From Flavicella marina (GTDB taxonomy: Bacteria; Bacteroidota; Bacteroidia; Flavobacteriales; Flavobacteriaceae): DNA of 64,000 nucleotides. The notes under the pieces are model-generated. The model was not told the DNA's origin. It made no database searches and worked only from the letters and a program-made list of their open reading frames with translations. Of this stretch, positions 53,568-61,800 are shown piece after piece. The stretch covers positions 62,001 to 126,000 of the forward strand of contig NZ_VYVA01000003.1 of assembly GCF_009193215.1 (NCBI RefSeq). Reading direction: 5' to 3'. Position 1 is the stretch's first letter. Every line of letters starts with the position of its first letter. The translations under genes and the position numbers were made by a program.

Positions 53568-53603
53568 ATAAATAATAGCGTGAGAAGCAGTAAAAAACCC
53601 TAA
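53568..53603 (-). promoter_or_regulatory. Shared upstream motif, copy at the amidinotransferase gene
   Basis: The minus strand reads TTAGGGTTTTTTAC, ten variable bases, then GCTATTATTTAT, 31 bases before the ATG. It matches the copy at 52395-52430 with identical spacing. Two conserved half-sites at this distance look like an alternative-sigma promoter or a regulator box. Confidence 0.55.
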
Positions 53604-53677
53604 AAATATTTGTGTTTTTTTTAGTTTTCATCCGTAATACCTCTGTTTTTGTGTTTGTTAGATGTTTTCTGAACTTA

Positions 53678-53698
53678 TTTTGACAAATATGAAACCTT
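53678..53698 (+). repeat. 21-base repeat shared with 57911-57931
   Basis: ttttgacaaatat, then g, then aaacctt: 20 of 21 bases match the sequence at 57911-57931. Both lie upstream of exported carbohydrate-active genes (53745 and 58012). It contains TTGAC-N9-ACCT, the first half of the HTCS-type element, but the second block is not at the standard spacing here. Confidence 0.5.
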
Positions 53699-53744
53699 GA
53701 TTTTAAGCATGTTTTGCAACTTTGTATCAACCAAACCAACCAAT

Positions 53745-54689
53745 ATGTTTTTTAGTTTTTGCAGCCATAAAAAAAGAATTATCCTACCTCTATATATATG
53801 TGTTTGCTCATTATTAGGTTGTTCTAATGTTAGTGCACTAGAAGAAACATATCCTACCCCAAAAAAACATATTGGTTTTAATATGCGTTGGGGAGATACT
53901 CCCGTAATCACAGAAAAGTTGGTGTCAACTATCTCTAAAATGGAGCCCACTATGTTGCGATATCCTGGGGGAACTATGGCGCATAATTTTAATTGGGAAA
54001 CCGGATTGCCAAGTGAGCCTACCGTTAAAGATATTGAACATAAAATTGAAGATGTGAAGTTGTTGGCAGATGGTACGAATACCCAAATTATTTTTGTGGT
54101 TGATATTGTAAAAAGTACCATGGAAAATCAATTGAAAATGTTGGAAGCTGCTAAGGTTCCTGTCAGGTTTGTGGAGATTGGAAATGAATTGTATTTCGAT
54201 CATTATGAGGATGTTTTTCCTAGTGGAAAAGCTTATGCTGATACGATTAATAAGTGGGTACCGCGAATCAGAAAAAAGTTTCCCTTAGCAAAGTTTGGAG
54301 TTTCTATGATAGGAAGGCAGGCAGGGAATGAAAGAAAACAAAATTGGAATCAAGATGTGTATTCCAATATCAAAGTAGCTATTGATGCACTTGTTTATCA
54401 TTTGTATGTGCATGCAGATGAAACTGTACAGCATAGAATAGACCGATTTTTACCCCATTATATAAAGGATGAGAATAAAGAATTGTGGGTGACCGAATAT
54501 GGAGCTCAAAGTCACTCGATTGAACAAACTGAGGAATTAGCGGATTATGTGGAGTCTATTGCAACTATTTCATTAAGTCATGTTTTGATTTCACGTTCCG
54601 GGAGGTACAGCAAAATCGATGATGAATCTGAATTGACAGAAGAAGGAGCCTTTTTTGTGAAAAGGCGAAATAAAAACAACCAATATTAA
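53745..54689 (+). CDS. Clan GH-A glycosidase-like lipoprotein
   Basis: The ATG at 53745 is chosen because it directly precedes a lipoprotein signal (VCSLLGCSN); an in-frame ATG at 53709 is possible. The 314-residue protein is a TIM barrel with MLRYPGGTMAHNFNWE, acid/base Glu148 in EIGNELYF and nucleophile Glu251 in WVTEYGAQ, as in GH39/GH51 and beta-agarase-like families. It lacks the C-terminal beta-sandwich those families usually carry, ending soon after LTEEGAFF, so it is a minimal barrel or a shortened enzyme. Exact family not determined. Confidence 0.78.
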   Translation: MFFSFCSHKKRIILPLYICVCSLLGCSNVSALEETYPTPKKHIGFNMRWGDTPVITEKLVSTISKMEPTMLRYPGGTMAHNFNWETGLPSEPTVKDIEHKIEDVKLLADGTNTQIIFVVDIVKSTMENQLKMLEAAKVPVRFVEIGNELYFDHYEDVFPSGKAYADTINKWVPRIRKKFPLAKFGVSMIGRQAGNERKQNWNQDVYSNIKVAIDALVYHLYVHADETVQHRIDRFLPHYIKDENKELWVTEYGAQSHSIEQTEELADYVESIATISLSHVLISRSGRYSKIDDESELTEEGAFFVKRRNKNNQY

Positions 54690-54707
54690 TTTTAAACCAT
54701 AATCATT

Positions 54708-55073
54708 ATGAAATCAATTAAAACAATTTTAGTAATCGCAGTAATTCTATTATCATTAACGAATGTAACTGCACAGAAGAAGACGTTAGAAGATAAAGCA
54801 AATGAAAAAATAGTTCAAATAGATAAATTTATTATTTCTGAAAATGAGAACTTGGGCTTAGAGGAAGAACAAAAGGAAAAAATGCTTGCCTATCAAGTAG
54901 GGATGCTTAAGGAAGTGAAAGAAATTAAGTCACAAGGACTGTCAGAAGAAGAGACAAAAGTTAAATTGAAAGCTTTATATAAAAAAGCATACAAAGAAAT
55001 GATTGTTGGAGTTTTAAGTAAAGAACAACAAATAGCTTTAAAAACGGCCAAAAAGAAAAGTAAAAACTCTTAA
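54708..55073 (+). CDS. Small exported helical protein
   Basis: This 121-residue protein has a signal peptide (LLSLTNVTAQ). The mature part is Lys/Glu-rich and helical (LEDKANEKIVQIDKFI, LGLEEEQKEKMLAYQ), ending in a Lys-rich tail. The pattern resembles Spy/CpxP-like or DUF-type periplasmic helical proteins, often envelope-stress chaperones; no firm family match. It is 18 bp after the glycosidase gene and followed by a strong terminator, so the two form a bicistron. Confidence 0.7.
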   Translation: MKSIKTILVIAVILLSLTNVTAQKKTLEDKANEKIVQIDKFIISENENLGLEEEQKEKMLAYQVGMLKEVKEIKSQGLSEEETKVKLKALYKKAYKEMIVGVLSKEQQIALKTAKKKSKNS

Positions 55074-55094
55074 ATGCCCCTAGTAGATTTTATG

Positions 55095-55134
55095 AAAAGC
55101 GTTTCGCAAACTATTGCAAAACGCTTTTTTTTTT
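55095..55134 (+). terminator. Terminator after the small helical protein gene
   Basis: AAAAGCGTTTCGCAA and TTGCAAAACGCTTTT pair with one mismatch around ACTA, followed by a run of ten or more T. Strong intrinsic terminator. Confidence 0.88.
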
Positions 55135-55192
55135 GAAATTAATTTTTTAACTTAAGTGTCGGTATAGTAGAATGTTAATTGAATAATGGCTT

Positions 55193-56464
55193 ATGAAAAA
55201 AATTACCTTTTTTATTGTTTTGTTGGTTTCCTTTGGCGTAGCAGCGCAAGGTACTTATACATTTGATTTTGAGAATTCTGATCCCCCAAATGATGTATGG
55301 ACTGTAAACTCAGGATTGACAACTACGATAAGTGGTGGAGATCTAAATTTGGCTTTGACAGAAGCTGCTTCGAATCCCGTTTTTGGGACTACCACGGCAA
55401 ATATCAATGCTGAGTTGTATCGATATGTAGCTATTTCTTTGAAGAACCCTTCTGCTGCCGGACCCACTTATTTACGAATGTCTTTTCCGAAAGAAGGTGG
55501 AGGTAGAAAATACATTAGTTTCGATATTCCCAATTTCCACTCAGATTACAAAACACATGTTTTTGATTTGAGTAGCGAATCGGATTGGGAGTATACGATG
55601 AATGATATCAAATTTCATTTTAAAAGCGCTGGAAATACAGATTATAATGCGGGTGCAGGAGTAGAAATAAATGTCAGTGAAATTGTATTTCATGAAGTAA
55701 GTTATAGCGGATATGTACAAAACCCTGCCTTTGAAAATGAGTTAACGTCTTGGAGTTTAGATACGGCAACAGCAACTGAATTCTATATTGCAGAAGGAGA
55801 AGGTGTTGGCGGAAGTAAGGCTGCTGAAATTGCTTTTGATGGAATACTTTCAAGTGGTGATATCAAATTAGAAAATAACTTTACCTATGAATTCGAAACC
55901 GATATTCCTGAAACATATACATTAGCCTTAGATTACAATCATAAAGCAACGGGTACAGCTGCAGAGGTACAAGTTTGCTTTAAGTTAAATTATAGCGACG
56001 GTATAGGAGGAACAAAAACCTTTTATCAAGGATGGGTTAGTCCAGGTGCTACTTACGCAGTTTCATCTTCTAACAGATTACTTGATGATGGCGATATAGC
56101 AGATAATACCTATAAAAGTGTTACCGTGTTTTTTAGGGCAAAGGGTGGAGATAATACTACCATAGCGTATTTAGATGATATTGTTACAAATATTAAAGAT
56201 GAAAATGGCGATGAAATTCTATCGATTCCTTTTAAGATTATAGAAAAACCTGAGGTAACCCTATATCCGAATCCGGTAAACAACGTTTTGAATTTTACAG
56301 AAAACATTGAGAAAGTAGAATTGTATAATGTGTTAGGACAAAAGGTAATTTCAAAAACAAATACGAATTCTATTGATGTGTCTTACATAGAAAAAGGAGC
56401 ATATATTGTGAGGATTATTGATCAAAATGGTGCAAGTATTTCACAAAGAATACTAAAAAAATAA
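55193..56464 (+). CDS. T9SS-secreted protein with two carbohydrate-binding-like domains
   Basis: This 423-residue protein has a signal peptide (FGVAAQ), two beta-sandwich domains (about 20-175 and 178-335, the second with NPAFENELTSWSL and AYLDDI, a CBM4/9-type layout), and a type A sorting domain at 350-423 (LYPNPVNNVLNF, VELYNVLGQKV, KGAYIVRI). It has no visible catalytic motif. It is probably a surface or secreted glycan-binding protein acting with the PUL. It is flanked by terminators on both sides, so it is its own transcript. Confidence 0.8.
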   Translation: MKKITFFIVLLVSFGVAAQGTYTFDFENSDPPNDVWTVNSGLTTTISGGDLNLALTEAASNPVFGTTTANINAELYRYVAISLKNPSAAGPTYLRMSFPKEGGGRKYISFDIPNFHSDYKTHVFDLSSESDWEYTMNDIKFHFKSAGNTDYNAGAGVEINVSEIVFHEVSYSGYVQNPAFENELTSWSLDTATATEFYIAEGEGVGGSKAAEIAFDGILSSGDIKLENNFTYEFETDIPETYTLALDYNHKATGTAAEVQVCFKLNYSDGIGGTKTFYQGWVSPGATYAVSSSNRLLDDGDIADNTYKSVTVFFRAKGGDNTTIAYLDDIVTNIKDENGDEILSIPFKIIEKPEVTLYPNPVNNVLNFTENIEKVELYNVLGQKVISKTNTNSIDVSYIEKGAYIVRIIDQNGASISQRILKK

Positions 56465-56479
56465 AAAAAACATACAAAT

Positions 56480-56518
56480 AATACCCGCTTTTTACCTATG
56501 TAGAAAGCGGGTATTTTA
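56480..56518 (+). terminator. Terminator after the first T9SS binding protein
   Basis: Perfect 12-base arms AATACCCGCTTT and AAAGCGGGTATT around a 12-base loop, then TT; 15 bp after the stop. Confidence 0.78.
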
Positions 56519-56522
56519 CGTT

Positions 56523-56606
56523 TTGACAATTTTTAGACTTTATTAGATGCTCTCTAAACCTTCTTAACAGACCTGTATCCTAATTTTGTAATAGATAACA
56601 AAATAA
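56523..56606 (+). promoter_or_regulatory. Putative HTCS-responsive element (site 3)
   Basis: Block 1 (56523-56562) keeps TTGAC, AGATGCTCTCT and AACCT at the same offsets as sites 1 and 2: 24/40 identical to site 1 and 27/40 to site 2. Block 2 (56580-56606) matches 17 of the first 27 bases at the same spacing. It precedes the second T9SS binding protein gene. Confidence 0.6.
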
Positions 56607-56628
56607 CTAACCATTAATACATATCATT

Positions 56629-57858
56629 ATGAAAAAAATTACTTTAATATTTACGTTAATATCAGCTTTGGGTTTTGCCCAAGTTACGAACGGAACATTT
56701 GATTCTGATATTTCAGGATGGACTACACAAGGTAGCCCAACATCACTAGTACATGAATCAGCTGAAGGAGACGGTCTTCCATTAGGAGCAATGAAGCTTA
56801 TAGCTTCAGGAACTTCGTCTGGAGCAAAAACATCGCCAAATACTGCTCCAGGAAATACAGGAGTTTATATATTGAAATTTAGAGTAAAAGGTGAAATAGG
56901 TACAAAAATTCAAGGAGCTGTCTATCAAGGTTCGTTGATCTCTGGAGAAAATTATACTTTGGAAACAGCCGATTGGGAAGACTATTCATATACATTTCAT
57001 AATATAGATGGTGCAACCAATCTTAATGTAAGAATTATTGGTAAAACAGATACAAAAACATTTTACATAGATAATGTAACCTTTGAAGAAGCAACTCTTT
57101 ATGATAACTATGTTTTAAATGGTGATTTTGAAACAGGTGGAGGTAGCACAACAAACTGGACACACACGAATGACTCTCAATCTTCTATGGGTACAATAAC
57201 TGGTACTGATGGAGCAGGTGCTGATACAGGAACTGCAGCTGCCCTTACTTTTAGTGCAGACCAAACAGGTACTTCTGACGCAACATATTTTGACAATGAT
57301 ATTTATGATCTTGGAGAAGATAGAACTACAGAGTTGTTTACAATTACATTTGATGCCAAAACAACAGGTGCAGGTGCTGAATACCAGGCCGTATTCAAAT
57401 TATACGATGCTGCAGATGGAGTTATTGGTTCGTTGTCTACTGGTATTACAACTATTGCTGCAGATGGAGCGTGGCATCCGATTGAGTTTAATAAAGCGAA
57501 TAATTTAGGGGCGTTTAGAAAGATTCAAGTGAGAATAAAAATTAGAGATGGAGCAAACAGTTCAGAGGTAGTGGCAATTGATAATGTGGTTTCTAGTTTT
57601 GTAGATCCTGTAGCTGGTATTTTTAACAAACCGAAACAAGATTTACAAGTAAGTGTATATCCAAACCCAGTTAATGATGTATTGCGTATTTCAAAAGATG
57701 TTGCTACCGTTGAGGTGTTTAATATATTAGGGCAAAGAATTATTTCTGTGTCAAATGTAAATTCGATTGATACTTCATCTTTAGAGAATGGATCTTACAT
57801 CGTTAAGTTGACTTCTGATGAAGGATTGACAGCTTCAAAAAGGATATTTAAGAAGTAA
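56629..57858 (+). CDS. T9SS-secreted protein with tandem CBM4/9-like domains
   Basis: This 409-residue protein has signal peptide MKKITLIFTLISALGFAQ. Two beta-sandwich domains begin with the typical NGTFDSDISGWT (about 20-155) and NGDFETGGGSTTNWT (about 162-320) and end in FYIDNVTF and VAIDNVV. The C-terminal type A sorting domain (VYPNPVNDVLRI, VEVFNILGQRI, ENGSYIVKL) closely resembles that of the preceding gene. The role is probably adhesion to, or capture of, the target glycan outside the cell. Regulatory site 3 places it in the HTCS regulon. Confidence 0.82.
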   Translation: MKKITLIFTLISALGFAQVTNGTFDSDISGWTTQGSPTSLVHESAEGDGLPLGAMKLIASGTSSGAKTSPNTAPGNTGVYILKFRVKGEIGTKIQGAVYQGSLISGENYTLETADWEDYSYTFHNIDGATNLNVRIIGKTDTKTFYIDNVTFEEATLYDNYVLNGDFETGGGSTTNWTHTNDSQSSMGTITGTDGAGADTGTAAALTFSADQTGTSDATYFDNDIYDLGEDRTTELFTITFDAKTTGAGAEYQAVFKLYDAADGVIGSLSTGITTIAADGAWHPIEFNKANNLGAFRKIQVRIKIRDGANSSEVVAIDNVVSSFVDPVAGIFNKPKQDLQVSVYPNPVNDVLRISKDVATVEVFNILGQRIISVSNVNSIDTSSLENGSYIVKLTSDEGLTASKRIFKK

Positions 57859-57877
57859 GCACATAAAAAATAGTTGA

Positions 57878-57909
57878 AAAAACACTGTCATTATTGACGG
57901 TGTTTTTTT
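57878..57909 (+). terminator. Terminator after the second T9SS binding protein
   Basis: AAAAACACTGTCA and TGACGGTGTTTTT pair with one T-G wobble around TTAT, with a seven-T run; about 20 bp after the stop. Confidence 0.8.
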
Positions 57910-57910
57910 G

Positions 57911-57996
57911 TTTTGACAAATATCAAACCTTATATGACAATCGTTAGACTAGCAAGGTTTAAGTTGTTGGTAAATTTGAATACAACATAAACCAAT
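57911..57996 (+). promoter_or_regulatory. Putative HTCS-responsive element, diverged (site 4)
   Basis: TTGAC (57913) -N9-ACCT starts block 1, and GTAAATTTG at 57970 stands where block 2 begins in sites 1-3, at the same 57-base offset. Overall identity of block 1 to site 1 is only about 19/40, so this is tentative. Positions 57911-57931 are 20/21 identical to 53678-53698. It precedes the esterase and G8-protein genes. Confidence 0.4.
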
Positions 57997-58011
57997 ACAT
58001 ATTTAATCAAA

Positions 58012-58845
58012 ATGAAAAAAATCACACTTTGTTTATTGCTACTGTTCTCTTTTGTAACAATGGCACAAATTAAATTTCCAACCATCGTACCAGAAGTGGT
58101 AGCGTATAAAAAAATAGATACCATTGGATTGAACCTTTATATATACAAGCCACAAAACTTTGATAAAAAAAAGACCTATAACTGCATGGTGTTTTTTCAT
58201 GGAGGAGGATGGAACGGTGGGAATTACAAAGCCTTTAAAAGACAAGCGTCTTATTTGGCCTCAAGAGGAATGATTGCAATATCCGTAGAATATAGAATTT
58301 TTAATGTACATAAAACATCTCCATTTGAAGCTGTAGAAGACGCAAAATCTGCGATTCGTTATGTTAGGTCACATGCAAAGGAATTACATGTCAATCCAGA
58401 TATGATTGCAGCTGGAGGAGGGTCTGCCGGTGGTCATTTGGCGGCCGTTTGTGGAAATATACCTGGTTTAGAAGGAAAGAATGAAGATCTATCGATAAGC
58501 TCGAAACCAAAAGTTTTGGTGTTGTTTAATCCAGTTTATGACAATAGTAAAAACGGATACGGTTATGGTAAAATGCAGGGAAGATACCTTGAAATTTCAC
58601 CACTGCATAACATTTCTAAAGGAGCGCCCCCAACTATTGTGTTTTTCGGTACTAAAGATAAAACAACCCCTGTTAGTTCTTCATTGGAGTATGAAAAGAA
58701 AATGAAAGCAGTAGGTAGTAGATGTGATTTAATCTTGTACGAAGGGCAACCTCATTCGTTTTTTAACAAAAGTCCGTTCCTGGAAAAAACAGTCTTAGCA
58801 ATGGATGATTTTTTAGTTTCTGAAGGATTTTTAGAAAAAAAATAA
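58012..58845 (+). CDS. Exported alpha/beta-hydrolase esterase (BD-FAE/acetylesterase-like)
   Basis: This 277-residue protein has a signal peptide (LFSFVTMAQ). The alpha/beta-hydrolase fold has the oxyanion motif FHGGGWNGG, nucleophile Ser138 in AGGGSAGGHLA, an Asp in GTKDKTTP and the catalytic His in GQPHSFF. Relatives in glycan loci remove acetyl or feruloyl groups. Together with the SASA enzymes it suggests a heavily O-acylated substrate. It lies 45 bp upstream of the G8 protein gene on the same strand. Confidence 0.86.
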   Translation: MKKITLCLLLLFSFVTMAQIKFPTIVPEVVAYKKIDTIGLNLYIYKPQNFDKKKTYNCMVFFHGGGWNGGNYKAFKRQASYLASRGMIAISVEYRIFNVHKTSPFEAVEDAKSAIRYVRSHAKELHVNPDMIAAGGGSAGGHLAAVCGNIPGLEGKNEDLSISSKPKVLVLFNPVYDNSKNGYGYGKMQGRYLEISPLHNISKGAPPTIVFFGTKDKTTPVSSSLEYEKKMKAVGSRCDLILYEGQPHSFFNKSPFLEKTVLAMDDFLVSEGFLEKK

Positions 58846-58890
58846 CTCCAATTTTTACCAAATCAACCAACCAAACCACGATTCATTTTT

Positions 58891-61800
58891 ATGAAATTAT
58901 ATATATACATAGCAACATTATTTCTCTCTTTGTTTTTTAGTGAAACGATAGCAGCAAGTTCTATAGCAGATTTAATTCCTGATGGTACAGAAACTCACAA
59001 AGCAGTCAACGATGGCTCATGGTTTACTCCAGCAACATGGAATACAAATACGGTACCGAGTGCAGGAGCAATTGTGTTGATACCGGCAGATAAAGAAATA
59101 ACATATGAAGGAAGTTCAGAAGCACATATTTTTGCGATAAAAGTAATAGGGAAACTTACCTTTACGCAAACCAATAGTGCAAGTATCACGAAGTTGATTG
59201 TTGATACTTTTGTAGGAACGATGTCTTCAAAAATTTACTTTCATGCTTCTGATGCGAGTGATGGTAAGATAGATGTGATTTTCAAGCCTTTTGATATTGA
59301 GCAGCATAAAGATGCAGGAACTAGAATTTATCCATTGGTCTGGAATAGTGCTGCGGAAACTCATTTTAAGGATGGTATCAATCATTATAAAGTAACCTAT
59401 AAATTAACAACGACTGACGATAAAGAACGATTTGATACGGCAGCTGAAGGAAATGCCAATACAACGCTTACAGAATATTCTAATGAATTGATTGATGACG
59501 GTCCGGGAGTGTATGGAAGATCTTCTTGGGATGCAGAGCAACTTTCTTTAGGTTTGGCAACCATGGGGCAAATACAGGTATTAGGAAAAGTGAAAACGAC
59601 CAAACTGAAATTGAGTGCTGATGCTGCAAAAGGGCAGAAGACACTTCAATTGGTAGAAGCTCCTTCCGGTTGGTTAGCAGGTGATGAACTGGTCATCAAC
59701 AGTGGTGGAAATATTGATACGAACTCAAGAGGAGTTGACGAAAGAGAAATAGGTTCTGTTTCAGGGACGTCAGTTCAAGTTACCTCGAATTTAAGTTTCA
59801 ATCATGAAGGAAAGGGAGCAGAAAGTTTGCATTGTTATGTGGGTAATTTATCAAGAAATATTACATTTTCTTCAGCAGACATTTCAATGACCTCACGAAG
59901 AGGACATATAATGGCGATGCACAATCCTATGGATGTCCAATTCAGATATGCACGATTTAAAAACTTAGGGAGAACAGATAAAAGCAGAGTTGCTGATGAT
60001 TTTATTTACGATCAGTGGATTGAACCTGTTGTTTTTACATCAAAACTATCTGCTTTAGGTTTAGAGTGTATGCAGTTAAAAAAAGCAGATGCAACCAAAA
60101 TAACAAACTCCAGAGGTCGTTATTCAATTCATTTGCATAGAACGGGTGCAGCGAATGGTACACAGGCGGCGTATGTCGAAGGAAATGTTGTATGGGGAAA
60201 TCCGGGTTGGGGAATTACACACCACGATTCACATGCCGAAATAACGAACAATATCGTATACGAAGTAGCTGGTGCAGGTATCGTGTCTGAGGCAGGAAAT
60301 GAAACAGGCTTCTGGGATGATAATTTTTTGGTGAAAATAACAAAAGCGAGATCTGGTATAGGGGATGCTTTTACTCCTGTTGAAGGTGAAAATTATTTCG
60401 ATCCAGATTTTTATCATTCTGCATTATTTTACGACGATTATTTGTTTCGAGGAGAAGCATTGGCGTTGAGAGGTAGAGCTGTAGTATGTAGGAATAATAT
60501 TATTTCAGATTCTAATTTTGGCGTAGGAGTAACCAATATTAATCCGGTAAAAACGAATTTGCTAAGAGTCGATCCAGAGGCTTTAAAAGCTCTACGACCT
60601 ACACATCAGGTAGACCATTTTCCTTTAGATGTTGAAGGGTATAGCAAGGAAGGTGATGGCGTGATGCCGATTGAAGTGGCGTTGATTGTTGAAAATACAG
60701 TTGTTGTAAATAGTTATAATGCGTTAAACTCTATTGAAAGAGATATGGGATTAAATCACGAGTCTAGGTCTGTTTTTGATGGGTTTAAGTCTTGGGGCTG
60801 TAACATAGGTTTGCAGCTTACATATCAAGCAGATTATTCGTTTAAGGATGTCTATATTTCTGGGAAAAACTCGAATTCTAGAGGAATGGATATGTGGAAA
60901 CACTCATCTAATCATAGTTTTGAAAATATAAAAATTGAAGACTGTGCTACTGCAATACGCGTGTCAAAAGTGGTAGGTTTGGGTACTGATTATACCCAGT
61001 TAAAGACGAGAAATAATGGTTTTACCCAATGGTCATTTATAAACTATTCCGAATCAAATGTAACAGAACATTACGAATTAGAGCTAGATACAGATGGAGC
61101 AACTTATTCTTATGATGAACATACAGATAACATTGTCTATTTGTCAACCGCTGATGTGATGGATGATAGAGACATAGCATTTACCTTAACAGATGAAGCA
61201 GATTTAGAGGTTGATGTTGCAGCCAATGATTTTAGATTTGAAGTTGATGGGTATATTTCAGATTGCATTGGGTCTTATAACTATGGAGTAAAATCAGCTT
61301 GGGCCCAAGGAAACCTGCGTTTTGATTATCCGCAAAGAATTTATGAATTTGCTTCAAAAGCCAAATTCGAAGCGTATTTGGTAGAGAATAACGTTTATAA
61401 AGATGCAGCAAATGGTAATCAGTTGTATTTTATTGTGAACGAATCAGTACCTGATCGTTTGTCTTTTGAATACAAATCATTTCCGATAAGAATAAATATA
61501 TTGAATGCACCTGCTACTGCTCCCTATTCAAATGCAATTTATGAAACTGAAATGGAGTTGGCTCCAAAAGCTCAGTTAGTAAGTTTGAAAGGTGTAGCAA
61601 CACAAAGTACTACTTCAACTGCTGAATCTTATAAGGGATTAACGATAGAAACTCCTGCTTCTAGGGCAATCGATGGGAATACAAATGGTAGATTGCATGC
61701 TCAGTATTTTCAAAAAGGATTGGTTCCTGTGGGATCATCATCTTACACGGAAGAAGAATCTGAGCCATGGTGGGATCTAGATTTAGGTAAAGACTATAAT

